Positions 1 to 6,351 of a stretch of 15,554 nt of DNA are shown here, piece after piece. The notes beneath the pieces are model-generated. The model was not told the DNA's origin, did not search any database, and saw only the letters and a list, made by a program, of their open reading frames with translations. Source of the stretch: Sva-25 sp039714995 (GTDB lineage: Bacteria > Pseudomonadota > Gammaproteobacteria > Chromatiales > Chromatiaceae). The stretch is from assembly GCA_039714995.1 (NCBI GenBank), contig JBDLII010000034.1, positions 1 through 15,554 of the forward strand, in the 5' to 3' direction. The position numbers were made by a program, and so were the translations under genes. Each line of letters begins with the position of its first letter. Position 1 is the stretch's first letter.

Positions 1-668
1 GGAGTCTGCCACAGGTCGACCTTGGTCATCATGCCGTCGCGGCCCATGATGTACCAGAAGCGTCCCGGGTTCTCGGCCTTGAGGGTGTCGTGATGCTCCA
101 CGGTCTTGAGTACGTGGACGGCATAACCGGTGTCGATGTGCGCAACAATATCTTTCTTGTCGCCGTCGACAACGGCGATCTTGCCGACATCACGCTCGAT
201 GACCAGGAAGAAGTTCTCCCAGTTGCGGTCATGCATCGGTTTCGTCGGGTAATCCTTGGGATCGACGTGGACTTCATGCCGCTCCTTCATCAGGGCAAGC
301 GACATCTCTGGTGGAACAGGAGGCTCCATCTGGATATAGGTCGCCAGCAGGCTGATCTCTTCCTTCGAGAAGATGTCGTCGAAGTTGTTCATGCCGCCCT
401 CTGTACCCAGGGTGATGATCTTCTCCAGACGCTCCTGGCCCTTCTCCAGGGTATCCTTGGGCTCGAGGCTTTTACCGGTAGCGCCCTTGCGCAGTACACC
501 GTGGCAGCCGGCGCAGCGCTGAAAGTACAAGCTCTTGGCGTTTTCAAAATCCGCCTCGGACAGTGTCGGCTGTTTGGCGGCCTCTGCTGATGCCTGCATT
601 GGTATGCCTGCAAGCGCCAGGCTGATGGCGCCGCTTAACACTGCGCCGATACGTTTGTTTCTGGTCAT
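1..668 (-). CDS. nirS: Cytochrome cd1 nitrite reductase NirS, N-terminal part (runs off the window)
   Basis: Periplasmic dissimilatory nitrite reductase, which reduces nitrite to NO in denitrification. The visible 222 residues start at an ATG preceded by TAGGAGATAA, a strong ribosome site. A Sec signal peptide covers about residues 1-29. A cytochrome c domain follows with CAGCH at 52-56 (heme c, C52, C55, H56). The start of the d1-heme propeller comes next: the segment around 151-185 ends in GYAVH, whose H185 matches the proximal heme d1 histidine of NirS, and RDGMMTKVDLW (210-220) is also NirS-like. The stretch between GYAVH and RDG is longer than in the Pseudomonas aeruginosa protein. The C-terminal half, roughly 330 residues going by family length, lies beyond position 1. 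The gene is divergent from the hemerythrin gene and has an FNR/Dnr-type box upstream. Identification is confident from the cytochrome c plus d1 combination. Confidence 0.95.
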   Translation of the reverse strand, partial: MTRNKRIGAVLSGAISLALAGIPMQASAEAAKQPTLSEADFENAKSLYFQRCAGCHGVLRKGATGKSLEPKDTLEKGQERLEKIITLGTEGGMNNFDDIFSKEEISLLATYIQMEPPVPPEMSLALMKERHEVHVDPKDYPTKPMHDRNWENFFLVIERDVGKIAVVDGDKKDIVAHIDTGYAVHVLKTVEHHDTLKAENPGRFWYIMGRDGMMTKVDLWQT

Positions 669-746
669 GCTTATCTCCTACCTTATGGAAAGCTCTGTTT
701 TGGGAATTCCCACCTGTCCACCCGTGGCAGACACGCTAACGATTTA

Positions 747-788
747 ATCCTATTGCGATGCCGGACTATTTTCATTGATTTGAGTCAA
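747..788 (-). promoter_or_regulatory. FNR/Dnr-type operator and -10 for nirS
   Basis: TTGAT-ttga-GTCAA at 775-788 matches the FNR/Anr/Dnr consensus TTGAT-N4-ATCAA at nine of ten defined bases. On the minus strand TAGGAT (752-747) matches four of six -10 bases. The implied transcription start is near 740, putting the box centre at about -41.5, the classic class II activator position. The leader to the nirS ATG would be about 72 bases. NO- or oxygen-responsive activation is inferred from the motif, not demonstrated. Confidence 0.75.
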
Positions 789-812
789 GCATTTGGTGAT
801 TGTAGTAAAATA

Positions 813-826
813 ATGATTTAGATCAA
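813..826 (+). promoter_or_regulatory. Second FNR/Dnr-type operator, facing the hemerythrin gene
   Basis: ATGAT-ttag-ATCAA matches TTGAT-N4-ATCAA at nine of ten defined bases. It lies 25 bases from the first box and its centre is about 91 bases before the hemerythrin ATG. A weak -10, TCTATT at 851-856, would put it near -43. A better -10, GATAAT at 866-871, would put it near -58. Either can work for this activator family, so the promoter class is not settled. Confidence 0.65.
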
Positions 827-910
827 GTGTTGATGCGATTTGGTTGAATCTCTATTTTTGATGCTGATAATCTAAAAAGGATCGTCTTTTTAATATTGAG
901 AGAGTGAACA

Positions 911-1486
911 ATGGGTAGAAATACAAAAATGTTGTTGTTGGTACTGTTTGCAGGAGCCTTGCTGGTTGCGGTGATCCTGACCTTTATTGCGCTGGGCGCC
1001 GCGCATCCTGTTCCATGGTTGCTGGGTGCCCTGCTGATTGCAATTCCTGTGCTGATGCGGTGGAGTGAAAACCGGCGGTTTGCGGTGTGGAAGGATGAAT
1101 ACAGCGTGGGTGTCGATTCACTGGACAACGACCACAAGAAGCTCCTGACTCTCATCAACCATCTGCAGACTGCTGTTCACTACCAGACAGGGGAGGAGTT
1201 TGAAAAAGAGGCGCTGGACGAAGTGGTTGCCTACACCAGGTATCATTTCGAACGCGAAGAGAAGATGATGCAGGAAGCAGGTTATGCGAACCTGGAAGCA
1301 CACAAGGAGATACACAGGGAGATGATCGCCAAAGTGGATGAATTCACCAGGGATTATGAGAAAAGGGGACACGAGGCGCTGGAGGATGTCGCACTCTATC
1401 TGAAGAACTGGCTGATCGATCATATCAACGGCACCGATCAGGAATACAGCGCCATCCTTAAGCAAAAGGGAGTGGGTCAGGCGTAG
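911..1486 (+). CDS. Membrane-anchored bacteriohemerythrin
   Basis: Non-heme diiron protein expected to bind O2 or NO. Two hydrophobic segments at about residues 7-30 and 33-50 form a membrane hairpin. The hemerythrin domain fills 60-185, starting with the typical WKDEYSVGVDSLDNDH. All expected iron ligands are present: H75, H112, E116, H131, H135, H171 and D176. The total of 191 residues is a single domain plus anchor. The gene is preceded by a GAGAGAG ribosome site and overlaps the next gene by one base, so the two are probably translated together. It is divergent from nirS and has its own FNR/Dnr-type box. Hemerythrins regulated with denitrification genes are known and have been linked to NO or O2 binding. 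Which ligand this one uses cannot be read from the sequence. Confidence 0.9.
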   Translation: MGRNTKMLLLVLFAGALLVAVILTFIALGAAHPVPWLLGALLIAIPVLMRWSENRRFAVWKDEYSVGVDSLDNDHKKLLTLINHLQTAVHYQTGEEFEKEALDEVVAYTRYHFEREEKMMQEAGYANLEAHKEIHREMIAKVDEFTRDYEKRGHEALEDVALYLKNWLIDHINGTDQEYSAILKQKGVGQA

Positions 1487-2949
1487 TGCTGCCATCCAAG
1501 CGGAGCCTAAAACCTGTTGTGGTTGTTTTGTGGCTCTGTTTCCCACACTCCGGTCTCGCTGGGAAAGCCCCTGATTTTGATATTGTCACGATGAAAAACG
1601 GTGACATTCACCAGGGTACGGTCGCCGTGGAGTCCCTCTCCGTCGAGACCGGAGTTGGCAGAATAGCAGTCCCATACAACCGCTTGCACACGCTGGAGAG
1701 AGGCGGGGGCAGGCAGCCCGATATGCTGATCTCGCGTCAGGGTGAGCGCTATTACGGACAGTTGGTGGAGGCAGAGGTCACGATGTTTCGCGTTCTTGAT
1801 GCGACACTTCAGCTTTCAATCAGTGATGTCGCCGCTATCAGTTTTGCATCCAGAGGCATGCGTGCATCCTCCTTGCGGAAAACAGCGGATGCCGTGATAA
1901 CCCGATTTGGCGATCGCTTTTTGGCACGTGTTCTCGGCAGGAGTCTGCTGTTAAAACGATCCTCCTCGATCGAGATTGTTGACACGGAACATGTGCGATT
2001 TATCGACTTCATCTCTCCTGATGATGACGATAAACCATCGGTGCAGATTACCCGTCGGGATGGCTCCATTCTTCAGGGGCATCTCACCAGGGAGCGGCTG
2101 CAGATTGAACTTGCTGACGCTGGCGTTCTCGACCTCGCTGTTGACGCCCTCTCCAGCCTGCGCTTCAATAGCAAGAGTGACGATGGCGGTCCGGATTTTC
2201 GTCATCACTGGAAAGAGCCGCCGCCCTCCCTGTTTCAGGATCCGATGGTGGACGGAGCACTTGCCCCAGAAATGATCGTTGTCCAGGGTGGAGAGTTTAT
2301 CCGCGGGGATGCGCAGGGCGATAGTGACGAGCGCCCGCCCGTATCCGTCAACCCGGGAATGTTTGCAATCGGCGTCTTTGAAGTCACATTTGATGAATAT
2401 GACAGATTTTGCGCCGCTACCGGGCGGGAGATGCCCGATGACCAGGGCTGGGGACGCGGCGACAGTCCGGTGGTCAATGTCTCCTGGCAGGACGCCACGG
2501 CCTATACCGAGTGGCTGAGCAGAAAAACCCGCAAGCGCTACCGTCTGCCGACCGATGCCGAGTGGGAATTTGCAGCGCGGGCGGGAACGGCGACGACCTA
2601 TTGGTGGGGTGATGAAACCGGTACTGCCAGGGCCAACTGCGAGGGATGTAACTCACTCTGGGATGGAGCGCAGACTGCTCCTGTCGGCAAATTCCCCGCC
2701 AACCCGCTTGGCCTGCATGATACCGCCGGCAATGTTTTCGAGTGGGTCGCCGACTGCTACCATGACAGCTTTGCCGCTGCGCCGGCCGATGGCTCGGCGC
2801 TGGAGAAGCCGGTGTGCGGCAAGCGCGTCATCCGCGGCGGAGCCTGGAGTTTCCCCGCCAAAGAGATCCGCTCGGCCAACCGCTGGCGCGATTTCCCCGC
2901 CAGACGCAGCGACGATACCGGCTTCCGGGTAGCAAGGGATGTCGATTAA
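1486..2949 (+). CDS. Secreted four-repeat protein with C-terminal SUMF1 (formylglycine-enzyme fold, NirV-like) domain
   Basis: Exported protein of 487 residues. The GTG start overlaps the hemerythrin stop (TAG/GTG share one base). A signal peptide covers about 1-25. Four degenerate repeats follow at about 32-72, 80-121, 136-177 and 186-228, each opening with a pattern like (I/V)-T-R-x-G-(D/E/S)-x-x-x-G and continuing as alternating hydrophobic strands. The SUMF1 domain covers about 260-485, with QGGEFIRGD, RLPTDAEWEFAARAG, GLHDTAGNVFEWV, RVIRGGAWS and the ending GFRVAR. The C-terminal cysteine pair that binds copper in true formylglycine-generating enzymes is absent: the matching segment reads SFPAKEIRSANRWR. 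Sulfatase activation is therefore unlikely. C385, C388, C424 and C444 may form structural disulfides. NirV, a SUMF1-family protein, is known beside nitrite reductase genes, so a role tied to nitrite respiration is plausible but inferred. Confidence 0.8.
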   Translation: MLPSKRSLKPVVVVLWLCFPHSGLAGKAPDFDIVTMKNGDIHQGTVAVESLSVETGVGRIAVPYNRLHTLERGGGRQPDMLISRQGERYYGQLVEAEVTMFRVLDATLQLSISDVAAISFASRGMRASSLRKTADAVITRFGDRFLARVLGRSLLLKRSSSIEIVDTEHVRFIDFISPDDDDKPSVQITRRDGSILQGHLTRERLQIELADAGVLDLAVDALSSLRFNSKSDDGGPDFRHHWKEPPPSLFQDPMVDGALAPEMIVVQGGEFIRGDAQGDSDERPPVSVNPGMFAIGVFEVTFDEYDRFCAATGREMPDDQGWGRGDSPVVNVSWQDATAYTEWLSRKTRKRYRLPTDAEWEFAARAGTATTYWWGDETGTARANCEGCNSLWDGAQTAPVGKFPANPLGLHDTAGNVFEWVADCYHDSFAAAPADGSALEKPVCGKRVIRGGAWSFPAKEIRSANRWRDFPARRSDDTGFRVARDVD

Positions 2950-2954
2950 GAAAA

Positions 2955-3060
2955 CTCTGAACGAATCATGTAGAGCTGTCATTGCGAGCGAAGCGTGGCA
3001 ATCTCAAGATTTGAAATCAATAGATCGAGATTGCTTCGTCGCTTTGCTCCTCGCAATGAC
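2955..3060. repeat. Dispersed palindromic repeat, copy A
   Basis: An inverted repeat with perfect 11-base ends, GTCATTGCGAG (2978-2988) and CTCGCAATGAC (3050-3060). A second pair of arms lies inside: GCAATCTC (2998-3005) and GAGATTGC (3027-3034). CTCTGAAC at 2955-2962 also precedes copy B at the right end of the window at nearly the same spacing, so it is probably part of the unit. It lies between two convergent genes, where its hairpin could also act as a transcription stop. It has no coding capacity. Confidence 0.8.
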
Positions 3061-3078
3061 GATTCAATCAGGGCTTTA

Positions 3079-4620
3079 TTAATGACTGGTTCCCGCGGAG
3101 CGTGTGATCTTGTTGTAGACGTTGTATTTGCCGACAGGCTTTTTCATCGGTATCCGTTTGACCTCCTCGAGTGTGCTGGCGTCATAGACCACCAGTGCGC
3201 CATCCATCTCCCAGATACTGACCAGCGCATAACGGCCGTCGCGGGTGAACTCCACATGCGCCGAGGTCTTGCCGGGTGAAGGGCGCAGTGTTTTGATGAT
3301 CTCCAGGCTCTGCTTGTCGATCACATGCATGGCGTCCTTCTCCTTGCCGAAAAAGACATCGACCCAGGCATAGCGGGAGTTTTCATGGCTGCGCATGAAA
3401 AAGCCGGAGCCCAGCGTCGGGATTTTCCTGATGGGCTTCCAGGTTTTCATATCAATGATGGTAACGGCGCTCTCCTTGAGGTTGGGCGTTGCCAGCACAG
3501 TCTCATCGCCTCTCCGCCAGGTGATTCCCGAACTGAGATGTGGCATGCCGGGGATGGCGAGGTCGGCGACCTTGCGTCCAAGATCCAGATCGACCACCTG
3601 GCCTTCGCCTGAGCGCGATGCGCTCAGGATATGCACATACTCCTGGTCAAAAAAGAAGTCGTCGAGGACAGCATCGAGTTTGATGCGGCGTATCGGCAGC
3701 AGTTCGGTTGTAGCTTCACCGGACTCCTTGCGATAATCATGCACCCAGGTTCCGAAACCGGCCGGAGGCGGGTCCCGGTAACTGATCTCCCACACCTCGG
3801 GACTGTCCTTGAGCGCTGCGACAAAGCTCTTGCGCGGGCGCGCATCATAGACGGCCGAGACCCGAGAAGGCTGACCATCTTTGTCCGCAACCGGAATGAT
3901 CTTTACCAGACTCAGGTCGCTGGCATCCAGAACAACAAGTGTGTTCGGCATGTAATTGCCAACGATGACGAAACGATCGTCGCTGGAGATGGCGGTATTG
4001 CGTGCATTGATGCCTACGCGGATTTCCGCCTCCATTTGCAGCCGGTAGAGATCGAACTTGCTGATCCAGCCATCGCGCGAGGTGAAATAGACGTAACGCC
4101 CGCTGGCGTTGTATTTCGGCCCGCCATGCAGGGCAAAGCGCGAGGGGAAGCGGTGGAGCGGCTCGAATTTGTCGCCGTCGAGCACGGTGACATGATGATC
4201 CCCCGACTCGACCACCAGAAACAGGTTCAGCGGGTCGGCCTTGAACACAGGCTTGTCGGTTTGGGAGTCGACAGGGTATGTCACATGGCTGGCGAGAATC
4301 TCCTTTTCACCCCAGACCGGCGTTTCCGCCAGTGGCGTAAAGATGTAGTCGACCAGCTCCTGAATCTGCTGCTTGTTCAGTTTGTCGGAAAACGGCAGCA
4401 TCTGTGTCGCGGCCCTGCCGTTGGCAATGGTGTCATAGGCCTTGTTCTTGCGTAGACGCTTCAGGTTTTCAGGCAGCAGCGCCGGTCCCGAGATGCCCAG
4501 GCGGTTGGCGCCGTGACAGGCGCCGCAATGTTCCTGATAGAGGAGATTGGCGTCGCGTGCTTCGGCATACAGCGGGCTGGTCGACCCTATCAGCAGGAGA
4601 GATAAAAATAGAAATTTCAT
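3079..4620 (-). CDS. nirN: NirN-like c-type cytochrome with heme d1 propeller
   Basis: Periplasmic protein of 513 residues built like NirS. In the known pathway NirN oxidises dihydro-heme d1 in the last step of heme d1 synthesis and hands the cofactor to NirS. A signal peptide covers 1-19, CGACH at 32-36 binds heme c, and the d1 propeller runs from about 135 to the end. NirS/NirN-family landmarks include PHLSSGITW, FFMRSHENSRYAWVD and the C-terminal GKYNVYN. The cytochrome c domain excludes NirF, and the divergent d1 domain with nirS present nearby favours NirN over a second NirS. The reading frame stays open upstream into a repeat; I chose the ATG at 4620 because it opens directly into a clean signal peptide. 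An ATG at 4647 is possible and no strong ribosome site decides. Other nir biogenesis genes are not in the window. Confidence 0.85.
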   Translation of the reverse strand: MKFLFLSLLLIGSTSPLYAEARDANLLYQEHCGACHGANRLGISGPALLPENLKRLRKNKAYDTIANGRAATQMLPFSDKLNKQQIQELVDYIFTPLAETPVWGEKEILASHVTYPVDSQTDKPVFKADPLNLFLVVESGDHHVTVLDGDKFEPLHRFPSRFALHGGPKYNASGRYVYFTSRDGWISKFDLYRLQMEAEIRVGINARNTAISSDDRFVIVGNYMPNTLVVLDASDLSLVKIIPVADKDGQPSRVSAVYDARPRKSFVAALKDSPEVWEISYRDPPPAGFGTWVHDYRKESGEATTELLPIRRIKLDAVLDDFFFDQEYVHILSASRSGEGQVVDLDLGRKVADLAIPGMPHLSSGITWRRGDETVLATPNLKESAVTIIDMKTWKPIRKIPTLGSGFFMRSHENSRYAWVDVFFGKEKDAMHVIDKQSLEIIKTLRPSPGKTSAHVEFTRDGRYALVSIWEMDGALVVYDASTLEEVKRIPMKKPVGKYNVYNKITRSAGTSH

Positions 4621-4668
4621 GATTAAAGGGTAAGATGATGCATTCATCAATATTCTGATCCGGATAAC

Positions 4669-4709
4669 ATTGTAACGTCTCAATATCTCCGTGCATTGAT
4701 CTGAGTCTA
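4669..4709 (-). promoter_or_regulatory. FNR/Dnr-like operator and -10 for nirN
   Basis: TTGAT-ctga-GTCTA at 4696-4709 differs from the nirS box at only two positions and matches eight of ten consensus bases. On the minus strand TACAAT (4674-4669) matches five of six -10 bases. A start near 4662 puts the box centre at about -41, the same geometry as at nirS. This supports joint control of nirS and nirN and leaves a leader of about 42 bases to the ATG at 4620. Confidence 0.6.
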
Positions 4710-4710
4710 T

Positions 4711-4866
4711 GCAGGGTTGGGGTTTGCTTTCCAGGGACGTGTGAATACATCCCTGGTCGCTTCCGGCATCCATGCCTCTGGCGACATTAATACATCCATG
4801 TATGTCATAAACTCTGCTAAAACATCCCTGTTTTAGACAGCCTTGGAAAGCAAATCCCAACCCTGC
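4711..4866. repeat. Composite palindromic element with nested CATCC hairpins
   Basis: Outer arms of 26 bases (4711-4736 and 4841-4866) pair at 24 positions. Four smaller palindromes lie inside: CCAGGGA/TCCCTGG (4731-4737, 4750-4756); GGCAT-CC-ATGCC (4765-4776) enclosed by GTCGC/GCGAC; TACAT-CC-ATGTA (4791-4802); and CTAAAACA-TCCC-TGTTTTAG (4817-4836). Each carries an ATCC or TCCC core. It fills half of the gap between nirN and the cytochrome gene and has no convincing reading frame. It resembles a non-autonomous palindromic mobile or hairpin element. Confidence 0.8.
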
Positions 4867-4879
4867 TTTCTGCACGAGG

Positions 4880-4908
4880 TTATCAAGAGTCAGCGCAAAT
4901 TGTATTAT
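4880..4908 (+). promoter_or_regulatory. Candidate sigma70 promoter of the triheme cytochrome gene
   Basis: TTATCA (4880-4885, four of six -35 bases) and TATTAT (4903-4908, five of six -10 bases) are 17 bases apart, just outside the palindromic element and 25 bases before the ATG at 4933. No FNR-type box precedes it, unlike the neighbouring nirN promoter. Confidence 0.4.
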
Positions 4909-4932
4909 GGATCATCAATCAAGGAAATCACC

Positions 4933-5742
4933 ATGCGATACCTGTTCATTATCCTGTTGTCGACACTATTTTCTTCCACTGCTCATGCCGAGGAGAAGAT
5001 AACCCTGGAGAAGCCTCCCGCCTCGCTGAAACAGTGGTACAAACCGGACAACAAGCGTAACGTGTGGCATCACAACATGTTCAAGCTGCGCCGTGAGATT
5101 CAGGCTGTCAATGAATACATGACTGCCGGGGATCAGCCGCACACCGAAAAGTGGGCGCTGCGGCTGGTCGAGCATTATCGCAAGATTGCCGAGATGGTTC
5201 CGGAATGGAAGGATGAGCTGGAGTTGGAATGGGCACAGAAGCTTGAGACGGCTGCAAGAGAGGGCGATTTCGAGGTGTTGGGCAGGGCGTTGAAAAAGCT
5301 GCAGACCAGCTGCAAGGGTTGCCATGGCGATTACCGCGCACAGGTGGCGGCCATCTATCGTGCGCCTGATTTCAGCAACATCACTGTGACGCTGAATGGC
5401 GAGGAGACGAGCTACCTGGATTTCATGAAGATCCTGATGCGGGATGTGAACCGTATCAAGATTGCGGCGGAAGATGGCGACCCATCCAGGGCGCAAACAG
5501 CGTTGAAAGAGGTGCGGGCCGGTGTTGCGACGCTGCGCTCGAGTTGTGACAGTTGCCACAAGGAGCCTGAAGCCAAAGCCTACTATCTCGGCAAAAAGAC
5601 GGACGAGTTGCTGGATCAACTGGAGGCGGATATCGACACGGGAGAGAGCGGCCACACGCTGGGAATCCTGGCGGTGCAGGCCTGCGCCCACTGCCATGGC
5701 AGCCACCGCATCGTCTATGACCTAAAACATGAGATTGAATGA
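4933..5742 (+). CDS. Periplasmic triheme c-type cytochrome, unassigned family
   Basis: The 269-residue product has a signal peptide (1-19) and three heme c sites: CKGCH at 127-131, CDSCH at 205-209 and CAHCH at 251-255. Residues 43-141 look like a four-helix bundle with the heme site in the last helix, the layout of cytochrome c'. The second half (160-260) has further long helices carrying two hemes. I do not recognise a named family. The start was moved from an upstream in-frame codon lying in the palindromic element to the ATG at 4933, which has AAGGAAA five bases upstream and opens a signal peptide. It is divergent from nirN. A role as periplasmic electron carrier, perhaps for NirS or NirN, is inferred from position only. 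Confidence 0.8.
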   Translation: MRYLFIILLSTLFSSTAHAEEKITLEKPPASLKQWYKPDNKRNVWHHNMFKLRREIQAVNEYMTAGDQPHTEKWALRLVEHYRKIAEMVPEWKDELELEWAQKLETAAREGDFEVLGRALKKLQTSCKGCHGDYRAQVAAIYRAPDFSNITVTLNGEETSYLDFMKILMRDVNRIKIAAEDGDPSRAQTALKEVRAGVATLRSSCDSCHKEPEAKAYYLGKKTDELLDQLEADIDTGESGHTLGILAVQACAHCHGSHRIVYDLKHEIE

Positions 5743-5830
5743 CTGAGTGAAAAAAATAGAAATTGACAATACCCCCTGTTTTCACGACGATGTACAGAGC
5801 CGATAGTCAAATTTCCTCATGGAGTTTCAG

Positions 5831-6316
5831 ATGAATACGTTAACCCCATCCTTGCCCCGTGCCCCGATGATGCCAGGGCCCCTGGCGCTGCCGTTGGGGT
5901 TGCTGCCGACTGCCGTCAACAGCAGGGTGCTGGCCGTGGTACTCAACAAGCTGTTTGCCCCTGAGTTGGAGGATGGCGAGCTGGACTTTCTGCAAGGCAG
6001 GGTGATGATGATTCGCGTCAGCGATGCGCGTCTCTCCTATTGCATTACGCTTACTGACGGGAAACTTGTCGCCGCTGCGGGAAACGACGCTCATCACTTG
6101 AGCATCGAAGGGTCGGTCTATGACTTTCTGCTGCTGGCCACCCGGCGTGAGGACCCCGATACCCTCTTTTTCAACCGCCGGCTGCGTCTTGGGGGAGATA
6201 CAGAGCTGGGTCTCTATGCAAAAAACTTCCTCGACTCCCTGGAGCTGGATGATCGCCTGGGTCCGGCGCTGAAGCTGCTCAACGGCGTCACCAGCCTGGT
6301 CGGACGCCTTCCGTGA
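5831..6316 (+). CDS. ubiT: UbiT-like SCP2-domain factor for oxygen-independent ubiquinone synthesis
   Basis: Small 161-residue protein with an SCP2 lipid-binding domain at about 30-140. In Escherichia coli, UbiT (YhbT) works with UbiU and UbiV to make ubiquinone without oxygen, and these proteins are needed for denitrification in Pseudomonas aeruginosa. The stretch RREDPDTLFFNRRLRLGGDT (105-124) is characteristic of this family. Two start codons are close; the ATG at 5831 is preferred because GGAG lies six bases upstream, while the ATG at 5819 overlaps that site. No ubiU or ubiV is in the window, which is unusual since ubiUV often lie beside ubiT. The gene converges with a radical SAM gene. 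Confidence is good for the family and moderate for the exact role. Confidence 0.8.
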   Translation: MNTLTPSLPRAPMMPGPLALPLGLLPTAVNSRVLAVVLNKLFAPELEDGELDFLQGRVMMIRVSDARLSYCITLTDGKLVAAAGNDAHHLSIEGSVYDFLLLATRREDPDTLFFNRRLRLGGDTELGLYAKNFLDSLELDDRLGPALKLLNGVTSLVGRLP

Positions 6317-6323
6317 CTCTCGC

Positions 6324-6341
6324 CCTTCCCAAGAGGGAAGG
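6324..6341. terminator. Hairpin terminator between convergent genes
   Basis: CCTTCCC (6324-6330) pairs perfectly with GGGAAGG (6335-6341) across an AAGA loop. On the plus strand it is followed by ATCTTCTTATT, a modest T-rich tail. It lies in the 35-base gap between the converging ubiT-like and radical SAM genes and may stop both; the tail is better on the plus strand. Confidence 0.6.
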
Positions 6342-6351
6342 ATCTTCTTAT

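Noticed and set aside
3631..4455. Plus-strand reading frame of 274 codons opposite nirN
   Set aside because: It is a shadow of the well-supported heme d1 protein; the composition is typical of an antisense frame.
4621..4875. Upstream extension of nirN into the palindromic element
   Set aside because: The extra residues come from the repeat, and the signal peptide begins at the ATG at 4620; a start inside the repeat would bury it.
4966..5706. Minus-strand reading frame opposite the triheme cytochrome
   Set aside because: The plus strand has a signal peptide, a ribosome site and three heme motifs; the opposite frame has none of these.
5763..5791. TTGACA before the ubiT-like gene as a -35, and an FNR half-site GTCAA near 5806
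   Set aside because: There is no acceptable -10 at the right spacing and no second FNR half-site.
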